Source: Bacteroidales bacterium UBA3764 (GTDB lineage: Bacteria > Bacteroidota > Bacteroidia > Bacteroidales > UBA932). Taken from it: DNA of 22,739 nucleotides. The DNA lies in the NCBI GenBank assembly GCA_002371115.1, contig DFFY01000094.1, forward strand, positions 11,174 to 33,912, in the 5' to 3' direction. How positions within the stretch are numbered: the stretch's first letter is position 1; each line of letters opens with the position of its first letter. Positions 15,103-22,739 of this stretch are shown here, one piece after another. A program made the position numbers and the translations under genes. Under the pieces are notes generated by a model. The model was not told the DNA's origin, ran no database searches, and saw only the letters and a list, made by a program, of their open reading frames with translations.

Positions 15103-16122
15103 ATGGCCAAATACCAATCCGTTGCCGTGATTTACGGCAGTGATTCCTCCGAGTGGGAGGTGGCATGCCGCAGCGGCGAGTTCGTCGCTTCGCGCATAGA
15201 CGAGTTTCAATATGACGTTTACGAGATATTTGCCCGCTTCGGCAAGTGGAAGCTGGTGGCCATGCGCAAGGCCAATGCCATGCGGCAGCCGTTCCCGGAG
15301 GGCGCCCAGCCGGAAATAGACAAGACGGACTTCTCCGTCATGGTGCTGGGAGAAAAGGTAAAGTTCGACTTTGCCTATATCATGCAGCACGGTGCGCCCG
15401 GTGAAACCGGCCTGTTGCAGGGCTACCTGGAGATGCTGGGTGTGCCGCACTCCAGCTGCAGCGCCTTCGTCACCACGGTGGCCTTCGACAAGTATTCCTG
15501 CAAGAGTTACCTGCGTACGGCGGATTTCGTGAAAATGGCGCCGGACGCGTTTGTACGTCAGGGGGACGATGTAGATGCATTCAGCAAACAGACGGTGGAA
15601 CGCCTGGGGCTTCCGCTCTTTGTAAAGCCTACTGCCGGCGGCTCCAGTTTTGGCATCACCAAGGTGGAGAAGGCGGAAGACCTGCCTGCGGCCATCCGCT
15701 TTGCCTTTGCAGAAGGCGATGCCGTCATTGTGGAGGCCGCCATCAAGGCGGAGCATGAACTTACCTGCGCAGTCTATTTCGACGGCAAGGACGTGAAGGC
15801 CCTGCCCGTGATAGAGATTATTTCCGAAACGGGCTGGTTCGACTATGACGCCAAATACAATGGTTTCAGCCGGGAGGTATGCCCGGCGGAAATCCCGGAT
15901 ACCCTCCGGGATCAGGTGCAGGACATCTCCAGGCGCATTTATCGTCACCTGGGCTGCAAGGGGCTGGTCCGCATGGACTATATTGTGGCGCCGGACGGCA
16001 TCTATTTCCTGGAAGTGAATATCATTCCCGGCATGACCAATGCGTCGCTCGTCCCCAAGATGATCCGCGCCGCCGGTATCGGCATTACGGATTTCCTGAC
16101 AACCATCATAGAGAACGCGTAG
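15103..16122 (+). CDS. ddl: D-alanine--D-alanine ligase
   Basis: A 339-aa ATP-grasp ligase that makes the D-Ala-D-Ala dipeptide for peptidoglycan precursors. Motifs include the N-terminal substrate loop MQHGAPGETGLLQGYLEMLGVP, the ATP-binding KPTAGGSSFGITKV, EHELTCAVYFDGK, and the metal-binding C-terminus MDYIVAPDGIYFLEVN followed by IIPGMTNASLVPKM. The loop HGAPGETG departs slightly from the common HGxxGEDG. It starts 1 nt after the PBP1A stop and is followed 3 nt later by prmC, so enzymes making and using the same precursor are co-expressed. Confidence 0.94.
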   Translation: MAKYQSVAVIYGSDSSEWEVACRSGEFVASRIDEFQYDVYEIFARFGKWKLVAMRKANAMRQPFPEGAQPEIDKTDFSVMVLGEKVKFDFAYIMQHGAPGETGLLQGYLEMLGVPHSSCSAFVTTVAFDKYSCKSYLRTADFVKMAPDAFVRQGDDVDAFSKQTVERLGLPLFVKPTAGGSSFGITKVEKAEDLPAAIRFAFAEGDAVIVEAAIKAEHELTCAVYFDGKDVKALPVIEIISETGWFDYDAKYNGFSREVCPAEIPDTLRDQVQDISRRIYRHLGCKGLVRMDYIVAPDGIYFLEVNIIPGMTNASLVPKMIRAAGIGITDFLTTIIENA

Positions 16123-16125
16123 GCA

Positions 16126-17028
16126 ATGCTGCTGGTGGATTTTCTGAAGGAAGGGATTGCTGCGCTGGAACCGCTCTATCCTACGGCGGAAGCGCGGAAC
16201 ATGGTTCTGATGCTGTGTGAGGAAACCATCGGCACCAAGAATTATACCCATATCGTTGAACCGGAGTACAAGATTGACAAGAAGGGAGAAAAGGCCCTGC
16301 TTGACGGTCTGTCCCGCTTGCAAAAGGGGGAGCCCATCCAATATGTAACAGGCCGTGCAGAATTCTGCGGACGTGTTTTTCACGTGGCGCCGGATGTGCT
16401 CATCCCCCGTCCGGAAACCGAGCTCCTGGTCCGGGAGGCCATAAAAATAGCCAGTCGCATCCAACGCATGCGCAGCCCGTATGGGAAGGGCGCGGAACCG
16501 GTGCGGGTGCTGGATTTATGCACGGGCTCCGGAAACATTGCCTGGTCTTTGGCCCTGTCGGTTCCCGGATGCCGCGTGGTGGGCGTGGATGTCTCCACCG
16601 AAGCCTTGTGTGTTGCCCGCGGTCAGGATTTCTCTGCGGAACTGAAGGCCACCGGCGCGTTGGCTCCTACGTTCATTGCAGCGGACGTGCTGGACACCGA
16701 ACAGGAATTCTCCTTCGGCCCGTTTGACCTTATCCTCTCCAATCCGCCCTATGTCATGGAAAAGGAAAAGGCCCTCATGCGCCGTAATGTGCTGGACTAC
16801 GAGCCCTCCCGTGCGCTTTTTGTTCCGGACGATGACCCCTTGCTGTTTTACCGGGCCGTGGCGCGCTGGTCGCATCGTTTCCTTTCGCCGGATGGGAAGG
16901 GCCTGACGGAAATCAACGAGGTGCTGGGGAGGGAGACGGAGGCTCTTTTCCGCGATTCGGGTTTTTCCCAGACATCGCTCGTAACGGATTTTTACGACAA
17001 AAATCGCTTTGTCTTTTATATGAAATAG
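16126..17028 (+). CDS. prmC: Peptide chain release factor N5-glutamine methyltransferase
   Basis: A 300-aa SAM-dependent methyltransferase that methylates the GGQ glutamine of release factors RF1/RF2, aiding translation termination. The N-terminal helical substrate domain (1-80) is followed by VLIPRPETELLV (about 91), the SAM-binding loop VLDLCTGSGNIAWSLAL, and the catalytic SNPPYVMEKE with the downstream LDYEPSRALF typical of PrmC/HemK. Last gene of the PBP1A-ddl-prmC operon; an intrinsic terminator follows its stop immediately. Confidence 0.94.
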   Translation: MLLVDFLKEGIAALEPLYPTAEARNMVLMLCEETIGTKNYTHIVEPEYKIDKKGEKALLDGLSRLQKGEPIQYVTGRAEFCGRVFHVAPDVLIPRPETELLVREAIKIASRIQRMRSPYGKGAEPVRVLDLCTGSGNIAWSLALSVPGCRVVGVDVSTEALCVARGQDFSAELKATGALAPTFIAADVLDTEQEFSFGPFDLILSNPPYVMEKEKALMRRNVLDYEPSRALFVPDDDPLLFYRAVARWSHRFLSPDGKGLTEINEVLGRETEALFRDSGFSQTSLVTDFYDKNRFVFYMK

Positions 17029-17057
17029 GCCTTCTGCTCGTGTCAGAGGGCTTTTTT
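17029..17057 (+). terminator. Intrinsic terminator after prmC
   Basis: GCCTTCTG (17029-17036) pairs with CAGAGGGC (17044-17051; one G-T pair) around a 7-nt loop and is followed by six T. It begins at the prmC stop and closes the PBP1A-ddl-prmC operon. Confidence 0.9.
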
Positions 17058-17076
17058 CGTTTTTATCCGTTTACTT

Positions 17077-17108
17077 TTTGTTTACACCGAAACTACTTCC
17101 GTACTTTG
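17077..17108 (+). promoter_or_regulatory. Putative promoter of the lipoprotein gene
   Basis: TTTG (17077-17080), 21-nt spacer, then TACTTTG (17102-17108), one base short of TAnnTTTG. It lies only 4 nt before the ATG at 17113, so if used the message would be nearly leaderless; the TTTAC-T-run at 17071-17079 may instead mark an upstream start. Confidence 0.45.
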
Positions 17109-17112
17109 CATC

Positions 17113-18258
17113 ATGAAGTACGGAAAATTTTTTGTGGGCATATTGAGTGTCCTGTTCGCGGCCCAGGGTTGCGACAAAATACAGGAGGAAGCCTTGCCGC
17201 TTCCGGATGAGAGCCCTCGCAGCTTTGTGATGCTGGAGGAAGTAGCGCAGTTGCTGTCCACGCTGCCGCTGGGCGTGGAGCAGATGACGGAGGTGCAGGA
17301 TGCCACCGGGGCGTCGGCCGGGAATGGGTATGACGAAGAATACCGGATGCAGGATTTGTTCGCTTCGCCCGGACGCGGGGTGGGGGATGTTTCCGACACC
17401 AAGGCGGAAAAATATGTGCGTCCCTTGCGGGATCTGTTGCGGGAGGCGCTCGCCACCAAAGCGACAGATACGGACTGGCTGGATTCGCTGGCCCTTTCGG
17501 ACGTACAAATCTATTGGCCCGGGGCCGAAGCCTGGGACGGGATGCGGTTGCCGGTGATTACCTATGACCCCGGAGACGGCGCCGTGCAGAACGAGGGCTA
17601 TGAACTGTTGCCGGACGGTGGTGTGCGAAAAGTGATGGTGGACGAGCAAATGGCTTATGAGCAGCCCGTGTGGGTGGTGAACCGCAATTCGGATGCGGAT
17701 TACAAGAGTTTGGAACTGCTCCGCCGGGAGGACCCTTCCTGGGGGCAGGGCGGTGGCGGACTCATCGTCAAGGGGGAAACGGAGGAACTGCGCACCTTGG
17801 TGCTGCGCTCCTTCAAGGCGCTGCGCCAGTATGACAACTGGTTCGCCGGCGGGAGTGAATTCTGGGTGAAAATAGGCGCCGTGGAGGACTTCACCGCGGC
17901 TACGGAACCGGAACTGCGGCTGTATCAGCCCAGCATCACGGACTTCATGCTGGTGGTCCGCCGGAATCAAGTGAAGGAGGAACTGCCTTTCAATGCCATC
18001 CTGGTGTCGGAGTGGACGCAGCAGCTTACCAGCTGTGCATACATGATGGTGGAGGATGACGGCGGCACGCAGACCACCTGGAAGTGTTCTGCGGTGGTAA
18101 AATACAATTCCAAAAGCTATGGTTTTGAGCTGGAGATTCCTCTTAATAGCCGGGACGATATTGTCTGGCGCGGCGCCCTTTCCCACGATTTCATTGAGAA
18201 AAACAACGGCCGGCCCATTCGCTTTGGCGACGTGGAGCTGGTCCTGGAATTGATTTAA
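17113..18258 (+). CDS. Predicted lipoprotein of unknown function
   Basis: A 381-aa protein with a lipoprotein signal peptide: MKYGK, a hydrophobic core, then AAQG-C20 as lipobox. After Cys20 comes DKIQEE, net acidic, which in Bacteroidota often accompanies export to the cell surface (inference). I do not recognise a domain. The mature part has a low-complexity linker (about 80-120), then a stretch with GMRLPVITYDPGDG, the motif KVMVDEQMAYEQPVWVVNRN, and a Gly-rich loop GQGGGG, followed by a beta-rich C-terminus. The ATG is fixed by the signal peptide. The truncated PIN gene begins 2 nt after its stop. Confidence 0.85.
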   Translation: MKYGKFFVGILSVLFAAQGCDKIQEEALPLPDESPRSFVMLEEVAQLLSTLPLGVEQMTEVQDATGASAGNGYDEEYRMQDLFASPGRGVGDVSDTKAEKYVRPLRDLLREALATKATDTDWLDSLALSDVQIYWPGAEAWDGMRLPVITYDPGDGAVQNEGYELLPDGGVRKVMVDEQMAYEQPVWVVNRNSDADYKSLELLRREDPSWGQGGGGLIVKGETEELRTLVLRSFKALRQYDNWFAGGSEFWVKIGAVEDFTAATEPELRLYQPSITDFMLVVRRNQVKEELPFNAILVSEWTQQLTSCAYMMVEDDGGTQTTWKCSAVVKYNSKSYGFELEIPLNSRDDIVWRGALSHDFIEKNNGRPIRFGDVELVLELI

Positions 18259-18260
18259 CC

Positions 18261-18593
18261 ATGCAAGCGGCGACCTTGGATGTTGGAGTGGCAAATTGTT
18301 TTCTGTCGGAGATTAGTTTGGCAGAATTGTATCTGGGGGTTTATAAAGGAAGGGGGAAGGAGCCATTTGTGTCTTATTTGGAGGAGAATTTCAAGGTGCT
18401 TCCGATAAGCCCTTCACTAAAGACATTTGCCAAAACCAGGGCTTATTTGGAGCAAAATGGAATCCGCTTAGAAGACGTGGATATTTTTATCGCCGCAATG
18501 GCGCTGGATATGGATTACACCCTCGTTACCCACAACCCCCGCCACTTCTCCCGCATTCCCTATTTAAAAATAGAGGACTGGGTTCAGGAATAG
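18261..18593 (+). pseudogene. VapC-like PIN-domain remnant, N-terminus missing
   Basis: A 110-aa frame matches the body of VapC-type PIN ribonucleases: ISEISLAEL-like SEISLAEL (Glu22), LEDVDIFIAAMAL (Asp74) and the C-terminal LVTHNPRHFSRIPYLKIEDW. Intact family members have about 130-140 residues and begin with a strand carrying the first catalytic aspartate (LLDTN). That segment is absent, and the DNA before it is the end of the lipoprotein gene. Without the first Asp a metal-dependent nuclease should be inactive. No antitoxin gene is next to it. The DNA is visibly more A/T-rich than its neighbours, which suggests later arrival. A small functional protein is possible but less likely. Confidence 0.7.
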
Positions 18594-18597
18594 TTTG

Positions 18598-18605
18598 TAT
18601 CTTTG
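18598..18605 (+). promoter_or_regulatory. -7 box of the U32 gene
   Basis: TATCTTTG matches TAnnTTTG and lies 4 nt before the ATG at 18610, implying a very short leader. No -33 TTTG is evident. Read-through from the preceding genes is also possible because no terminator intervenes. Confidence 0.5.
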
Positions 18606-18609
18606 CAGC

Positions 18610-20340
18610 ATGATTGCCCTGGAACTGCTGGCGCCGGCTCGTACGGCACAGATTGGCATCGCGGCCATTGACTGCGGTGCGGATGCCGTGTACATTGCCG
18701 GTCCGGCTTTTGGCGCCCGGCAGGCTGCGGGGAACAGCGTGGAAGACATCCGGGCTCTGTGCACCTACGCCCACCGCTTTGGCGTGCGTATCTATGCCAC
18801 GGTAAATACCTTGTTGGAGCCGGAGGAAGTTCCCCAGGCACGGGAACTGGTGAAGCAGCTGGAACAGGCGGGTGTGGATGCCCTCATTGTCCAGGACCCG
18901 GCCGTGCTGGACATGAGCGACACACTGGTGATGCATGCTTCCACCCAATGCGCCATCCGTACGCCGGAGAAGGCACAGGGGCTGGAAAGCCTGGGCTTCG
19001 GCCGCCTGGTGCTGGAACGGGAACTGTCCCTGGAGCAAATCCGCGCCATCAGCCAAGCCGTCCACGCGGAGATTGAGTTCTTTGTCCATGGCGCGCTCTG
19101 CGTGTGTTACAGCGGACAGTGCTATTTGTCAGAATATCTTACCGGCCGCAGTGCCAACCGGGGCGCCTGTGCCCAGCCCTGCCGAAACCTGTACGACCTG
19201 CAGGACGCTTCCGGAAAGGTTCTGGTGCGTGGCAAGGCCCTGCTTTCCCTCAAGGATTATCAGCTTATTCATCGGCTGGAGGACCTGGCTGCGGCCGGCG
19301 TTACCTCCTTCAAGATAGAGGGCCGATTAAAGAATGAATCCTACGTCCGGAACGTAGTCAAGGCCTATTCGGAGGCCCTGGATGCGCTGGTAGAGCAGTC
19401 CCCTGAGCGCTATCGCAGAAGCTCCTTCGGCCGCGTCCGGGGCGGTTTTACGCCCAATCTGCAAAAAACCTTCAACCGCGGCTACACGGAGCTGTTCCTG
19501 GATGGGAAGCGCGGTGTCTGGGCCGCCATGGATGCCCCCAAGTCCATGGGCGAATATGTGGGGACGATTGCCCGCGTAACGCCTGGCGGACTGGTTTTGC
19601 AGCCCGCGGCGCCGGACCTGGTGCTGGCCAACGGCGACGGCTTTGCCTTTGTGAACAAGGACGGCGGCATCACCGGTTTTCGGGCCGATGTCTGCTCCGG
19701 CTTCACCGTCTCCTGCCGCAAGCCGGAAGGGCTCCGGGAAGGGCAGAAACTGTATCGGAACATCAGCGCCGCGTTCGAGAAGCAGCTGGAGGCCGCCAAA
19801 CCCGTGCGGGAGATTCCGGTAAGCCTGGTGGTCCGCCTTGAGGAAGGGCAACTCTCCGTGTCGGCCCGGACACAGGATGGACGGGATGCTACGGAGCGCT
19901 ATCCGCTTGCTGGGGATATGGCCCGGGACGCTGAGCGCATGGTTCAAACCCTGCGGGAGCAACTGGCCAAACGCAGCAGGCATTATGCCTTCGGGCAGCC
20001 GGACATGATGGTGAGCGGCCCGGTTCCCTTCCTGCCGGTATCGGCTATCAATGGCATCCGAAGGGCTCTGGCGGAGCAACTGGATAGCCAGCCCGTGAAC
20101 GCCTTGCCGCTGTACCGGGGCAAACGGGCCCAGGATACGTCTTTCCAACTTACCTATTCTTCCGGCGGGGAACTTATGCGTTCCAAATACTGCGTACGCC
20201 ATGAACTGGGCCTCTGCCCCAAACAGGGTGAGGTGAAAAAAGCAGAACCGCTCTTCCTCATCAATGGGAAAGAGCGGTTCCGGCTGGATTTTCACTGCGC
20301 CGCGTGCGAAATGACGGTCTTAATTCCTACAGGGCCTTGA
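18610..20340 (+). CDS. U32 family peptidase-like protein (RlhA/TrhP type)
   Basis: A 576-aa member of the U32 family, named as collagenase-like peptidases, but whose E. coli members RlhA and TrhP act in hydroxylation of 23S rRNA and tRNA. The N-terminal barrel begins ELLAPARTAQIGIAAIDCGA. The family signature contains four cysteines (VCYSGQC followed by RGACAQPC) and is followed by FKIEGRLKNESYVRNVV. After about residue 300 comes a further domain, as in RlhA, and a C-terminal tail with more cysteines (KYCVRHELGLC and HCAACEM). RNA hydroxylation is the more likely role than proteolysis; the exact substrate is unresolved. ATG 18610 is preferred over the TTG at 18595. The 3' end overlaps the convergent TPR gene by 14 nt. 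Confidence 0.88.
   Translation: MIALELLAPARTAQIGIAAIDCGADAVYIAGPAFGARQAAGNSVEDIRALCTYAHRFGVRIYATVNTLLEPEEVPQARELVKQLEQAGVDALIVQDPAVLDMSDTLVMHASTQCAIRTPEKAQGLESLGFGRLVLERELSLEQIRAISQAVHAEIEFFVHGALCVCYSGQCYLSEYLTGRSANRGACAQPCRNLYDLQDASGKVLVRGKALLSLKDYQLIHRLEDLAAAGVTSFKIEGRLKNESYVRNVVKAYSEALDALVEQSPERYRRSSFGRVRGGFTPNLQKTFNRGYTELFLDGKRGVWAAMDAPKSMGEYVGTIARVTPGGLVLQPAAPDLVLANGDGFAFVNKDGGITGFRADVCSGFTVSCRKPEGLREGQKLYRNISAAFEKQLEAAKPVREIPVSLVVRLEEGQLSVSARTQDGRDATERYPLAGDMARDAERMVQTLREQLAKRSRHYAFGQPDMMVSGPVPFLPVSAINGIRRALAEQLDSQPVNALPLYRGKRAQDTSFQLTYSSGGELMRSKYCVRHELGLCPKQGEVKKAEPLFLINGKERFRLDFHCAACEMTVLIPTGP
20235..20280 (-). terminator. Intrinsic terminator of the TPR gene inside the U32 coding sequence
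   Basis: On the minus strand GAACCGCTCTT (20280-20270) pairs perfectly over 11 bp with AAGAGCGGTTC (20255-20245), 14-nt loop, then TGC and six T. It lies 46 nt beyond the TPR stop codon and wholly within the last codons of the convergent U32 gene. Confidence 0.85.
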
Positions 20341-21250
20341 GCTGGGCCTCGGCCTGGGCGGCGTACTTGGTGCCGGCGAGTTTCTGGTAGTATTCCTTGG
20401 CGGTAGCCTTGTCTCCGGACTTCTGAGCGGTGGCGGCGATGGTGAACATGATGTCCGCCGCATTCTTGGCATTGGGGCTCAGCTCCAGGTATTTCTTGTA
20501 GCTCTCAATGGCCTGTGCGCTCTTGCCGGCTTTGGTCTGTGCGCTGGCGATGAGCATGTAGGCGTTGGCGCTTTCCACATAGCTGTTGGATTTCTCCAGG
20601 GACTCGATGGCCTCGGCGGTCTTGCCGGCCTTCAGCAGGGCCTGGCCCTTCTTGAGGTAGGTGGTGGACAGAAGCTTGGGAGCCTGGGCCTCTCCCAGTT
20701 CGTTGGCCTTGGTGAGGGCTGCGACGGCACCTTCCATGTCACCGCTCTGCAAGAGGGCCTGACCGAGCAGGAGTTGGGCCTGGCCGTTCTCAGGGTCGAT
20801 GGCGGTGAGTTCCTTGAGGGTACCGGCTGCACCGGCGAAATCCTTGGCCTTGAGCAGGGTGGAACCCTTGCGCATATAAACGTTGGGGATAAGTTCCGCA
20901 GCTTCTGCTGCAACTTCAGTTGCTTCATATTCCGCGGCAACAGTCTTTACTTCTGCCAGGGTGGCCAGAGCGCTGTCGTAATTGGCCTCGTTAATTTGTT
21001 CCTTGGCGATGGACATCAGGGTGCCGGGGATAATCTCCTTGCATTTGGCTACGAGCTCTGCGGCTTCTTCGCCTTCACAGAGGGCGGCTTCCGCCATGGC
21101 GGCACGGAACTGGGCCAGGGCCTCTGTTTTATTGGTTTCCAGAGTAGTGGCTCCGGCGTTGAATGTTTCTACGGCTTTTTTGAAATCTTGTGCGGTTGCC
21201 ACAGCAGCGGCGAGCCCGAGGGCGGCGAGTGCTACAAAAAATCTTTTCAT
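20327..21250 (-). CDS. Exported tetratricopeptide-repeat protein
   Basis: A 307-aa protein with a Sec signal peptide (residues 1-21, cleavage after ATAQ or ATA) and tandem TPR-like helix pairs across the mature part. Clear repeats include KGSTLLKAKDFAGAAGTLKE, LGQALLQSGDMEGAVAALTK, KGQALLKAGKTAEAIESLEK and ASAQTKAGKSAQAIESYKKY. TPR arrays bind protein partners, so it is probably a periplasmic or envelope scaffold; partners are unknown. It is Ala- and Lys-rich. The gene is monocistronic, with its own promoter, and overlaps the convergent U32 gene by 14 nt at the stop codons. Confidence 0.9.
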   Translation of the reverse strand: MKRFFVALAALGLAAAVATAQDFKKAVETFNAGATTLETNKTEALAQFRAAMAEAALCEGEEAAELVAKCKEIIPGTLMSIAKEQINEANYDSALATLAEVKTVAAEYEATEVAAEAAELIPNVYMRKGSTLLKAKDFAGAAGTLKELTAIDPENGQAQLLLGQALLQSGDMEGAVAALTKANELGEAQAPKLLSTTYLKKGQALLKAGKTAEAIESLEKSNSYVESANAYMLIASAQTKAGKSAQAIESYKKYLELSPNAKNAADIMFTIAATAQKSGDKATAKEYYQKLAGTKYAAQAEAQLKAL

Positions 21251-21297
21251 GGTTCTTTTCTCTCTATGGTTAAATTAAACATTCATTGGTCCACGAA

Positions 21298-21329
21298 TTG
21301 CAAAAATAGTAAAAATAGTTGTAATTTTG
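21298..21329 (+). promoter_or_regulatory. Promoter of the M16-like gene
   Basis: TTG (21298-21300), 21-nt spacer, TAATTTTG (21322-21329), with an 17-nt leader to the ATG at 21347. A 7-bp inverted repeat GTAATTT-N6-AAATTAC (21321-21340) overlaps the -7 box and could be an operator or a leader hairpin. The promoter region interleaves with that of the divergent TPR gene. Confidence 0.65.
21301..21308 (-). promoter_or_regulatory. -7 box of the TPR gene
   Basis: On the minus strand TATTTTTG (21308-21301) matches TAnnTTTG, 50 nt upstream of the TPR ATG. The nearest upstream TTTG is 24 nt away, longer than usual. Confidence 0.55.
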
Positions 21330-21346
21330 CACCAAATTACCTTAAA

Positions 21347-22739
21347 ATGAAGATTCGTCAGTTCAAATCCCTCATTCTGACGCTGTGCGCCTTATGCTCT
21401 TTTTCAAGAATAGTGCCAGCGCAGACACAACTTCCACCACTTCCCATGGATTCGCGCATCCAAAAGGGCACTTTGGGCTGTGGCGTTACCTATTATATGG
21501 TCACGGACCCCACGGTAAAAGGCTATGCCGATGTGGCTGTCGTCCAGCGTGACGAGCCCTTGTCCGAGGCCAAGCGCACCACGCTCAGCAGCCGCAGCCT
21601 GAGCCGGCTGGGCATTGCTCCAGCGCCCGAGGGATATCTGACCGACGTGGATGGCTCCACCGTTTACCGTTTTTGCCGTGTGCCGTTTTATCGGCCCGAG
21701 GCATTGGACTCCACGCTTTTGTACACCTTTGGCCTGGTGGCGCAGTCCAAGGCGCAGCAGGCCGTCATCGTCAGTGGAGACATTGACGCGCCGGAGCTGA
21801 AAAAGAAGCTGGACATTTGCTCCATGCTGGTCCCGCGGATGCTGGTGAAGTCCAATCACCAGCCGGACTATGTCTGGGAGCCTTCTCCCGCCCCTTCCGT
21901 GCAGTTTTACCCGGATGGCAGTGCCCGCGTTAGCATTTCGTATGACGGCGCCCGCATACCGTTTGCCTACATGAATACGGCGCAGGCCTTGGTGACGGAC
22001 CTGTTGGGCCTGGAGTTCCAGGTCTTGTTGCAACATCGGCTGGAGCACAATTTCCGGGAGGCGGGCATTCCCTACGGCACCATCGACTTTCAAGCGCTGC
22101 GCAGTGAGGATTACGGCGGCGATGAACGTTATACCGTATCCATGCGCGTGGCTCCCGAAAACCTGCATGACACCATGCAGCTCATGGCGTCCACCATCGG
22201 TGAGCTGGATACGCTCGGGGTAAGTACCGAAGAATTTACGGAAGCCAAGAAAGTGCTTACGCCCACCATCTACCGCATGGGAACGTCGAGCCCCGCTCCG
22301 GGCTCGCTGGTGAACCGTTGCATCGCCCATTTCCTGTATGGCGCCAACCTGGCCCCTTACGATGAAACCGTGCGGCTTTTCTCCCGTAAAAATGTCAAGG
22401 ACAGTGTGGAAACCCGTCTGTTCAATCATTTTGCCGATGCCCTTCTGGATCAGTTGTCCAACCTCACGCTGGAATATTGGCAGGCGCCGGATACCCTGGA
22501 TAAGGACAAGGAACTCTTCTACTACAACCTGGCTTATCTGTATGGCTCGGTGGTGAAGTCGGAGCGGGACTATCGCTGGCATGGAGCCGACACCCTGGGC
22601 ATGCAGGTGACCTGTCCCAAAGTGAAGATAAAAAACGAACGCGTGGAACCGGTTTCCGGCGGCACCCTCTGGACTTTCTCCAACGGTATGCGCGTTATTT
22701 ACAAGCAAGTTCCAAAAACCGGTATTTTCAACTATGAAC
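21347..22739 (+). CDS. M16 peptidase-like exported protein (partial, 3' end outside window)
   Basis: Open from the ATG at 21347 to the window edge, 464 codons with no stop. It starts with a signal peptide (MKIRQFKSLILTLCALC followed by a stretch ending VPAQ). The visible part resembles a Bacteroidales-type two-halved M16 (pitrilysin) protein: an IQKGTLGCGVTYYMV start, a long helical middle (YTVSMRVAPENLHDTM, EFTEAKKV), and at the end SGGTLWTFSNGMRVIYK, the typical opening of a second M16 unit. The HxxEH zinc motif expected early in an active half is not present in the first half. The visible half may therefore be a non-catalytic partner domain, with activity (if any) in the part beyond the window. 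Confidence 0.75.
   Translation, partial: MKIRQFKSLILTLCALCSFSRIVPAQTQLPPLPMDSRIQKGTLGCGVTYYMVTDPTVKGYADVAVVQRDEPLSEAKRTTLSSRSLSRLGIAPAPEGYLTDVDGSTVYRFCRVPFYRPEALDSTLLYTFGLVAQSKAQQAVIVSGDIDAPELKKKLDICSMLVPRMLVKSNHQPDYVWEPSPAPSVQFYPDGSARVSISYDGARIPFAYMNTAQALVTDLLGLEFQVLLQHRLEHNFREAGIPYGTIDFQALRSEDYGGDERYTVSMRVAPENLHDTMQLMASTIGELDTLGVSTEEFTEAKKVLTPTIYRMGTSSPAPGSLVNRCIAHFLYGANLAPYDETVRLFSRKNVKDSVETRLFNHFADALLDQLSNLTLEYWQAPDTLDKDKELFYYNLAYLYGSVVKSERDYRWHGADTLGMQVTCPKVKIKNERVEPVSGGTLWTFSNGMRVIYKQVPKTGIFNYE

Noticed and set aside
14851..16464. 537-codon minus-strand frame opposite ddl and prmC
   Set aside because: Shadow of two clear plus-strand genes with known motifs; no motif of its own.
18597..18609. 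TTG at 18595 as start of the U32 gene
   Set aside because: That start lies on the -7 box; ATG 18610 gives the usual family N-terminus (ELLAPA).

Overview
The window looks like chromosome from a fairly GC-rich member of the Bacteroidales (Bacteroidota). Several signs agree. Intergenic gaps carry the Bacteroidota -7 box TAnnTTTG, sometimes with a TTTG or TTG about 20 nt upstream. Starts lack Shine-Dalgarno sequences. Gene order is mreB-mreC-mreD-mrdA-rodA. The proteins (U32 peptidase-like protein, M16 protein, lipoprotein with a Cys20 lipobox) are of types common in the phylum. Family-level placement (for example a Rikenellaceae-like gut lineage) would be a guess.

Layout. Positions 1-890 are mostly non-coding: several families of GC-rich tandem and palindromic repeats surround a tRNA-Leu(UAA) gene that has its own promoter and terminator (minus strand). 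Positions 862-2143 hold a two-gene minus-strand operon: an unrecognised 116-aa protein, then a REP-associated tyrosine transposase (RAYT, HUH/Y1 family). A 216-217-bp repeat, about 97% identical and in direct orientation, lies on both sides of this operon (594-810 and 2240-2456). This is the most unusual part of the window.

Positions 2465-8995 are one tight minus-strand operon for cell elongation (mreB, mreC, mreD, PBP2, RodA) ending in a short-chain dehydrogenase. All its junctions overlap or lie within 3 nt. Divergent from mreB is ispD (isoprenoid synthesis), which converges on an Lrp/AsnC-type regulator; topA lies upstream of that regulator on the same strand. Divergent from topA is a plus-strand operon of class A PBP1A, D-Ala-D-Ala ligase and PrmC, closed by a clear intrinsic terminator at 17029-17057. 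A lipoprotein of unknown function, an N-terminally truncated VapC-like PIN remnant and a U32-family protein follow. The U32 gene converges with a minus-strand TPR protein, and the TPR gene's apparent terminator lies inside the U32 coding sequence. The window ends inside an M16-peptidase-like gene.

Functionally, most of the single-copy genes serve the envelope: the elongasome (MreBCD, PBP2, RodA), septal or general peptidoglycan polymerisation (PBP1A), precursor synthesis (Ddl), and isoprenoid supply for the lipid carrier (IspD). The RAYT locus is an accessory insertion downstream of that operon. The strongest lead is that the RAYT gene carries, within its first codons, a hairpin with the same arms and the same loop length as the hairpins in the flanking repeats.
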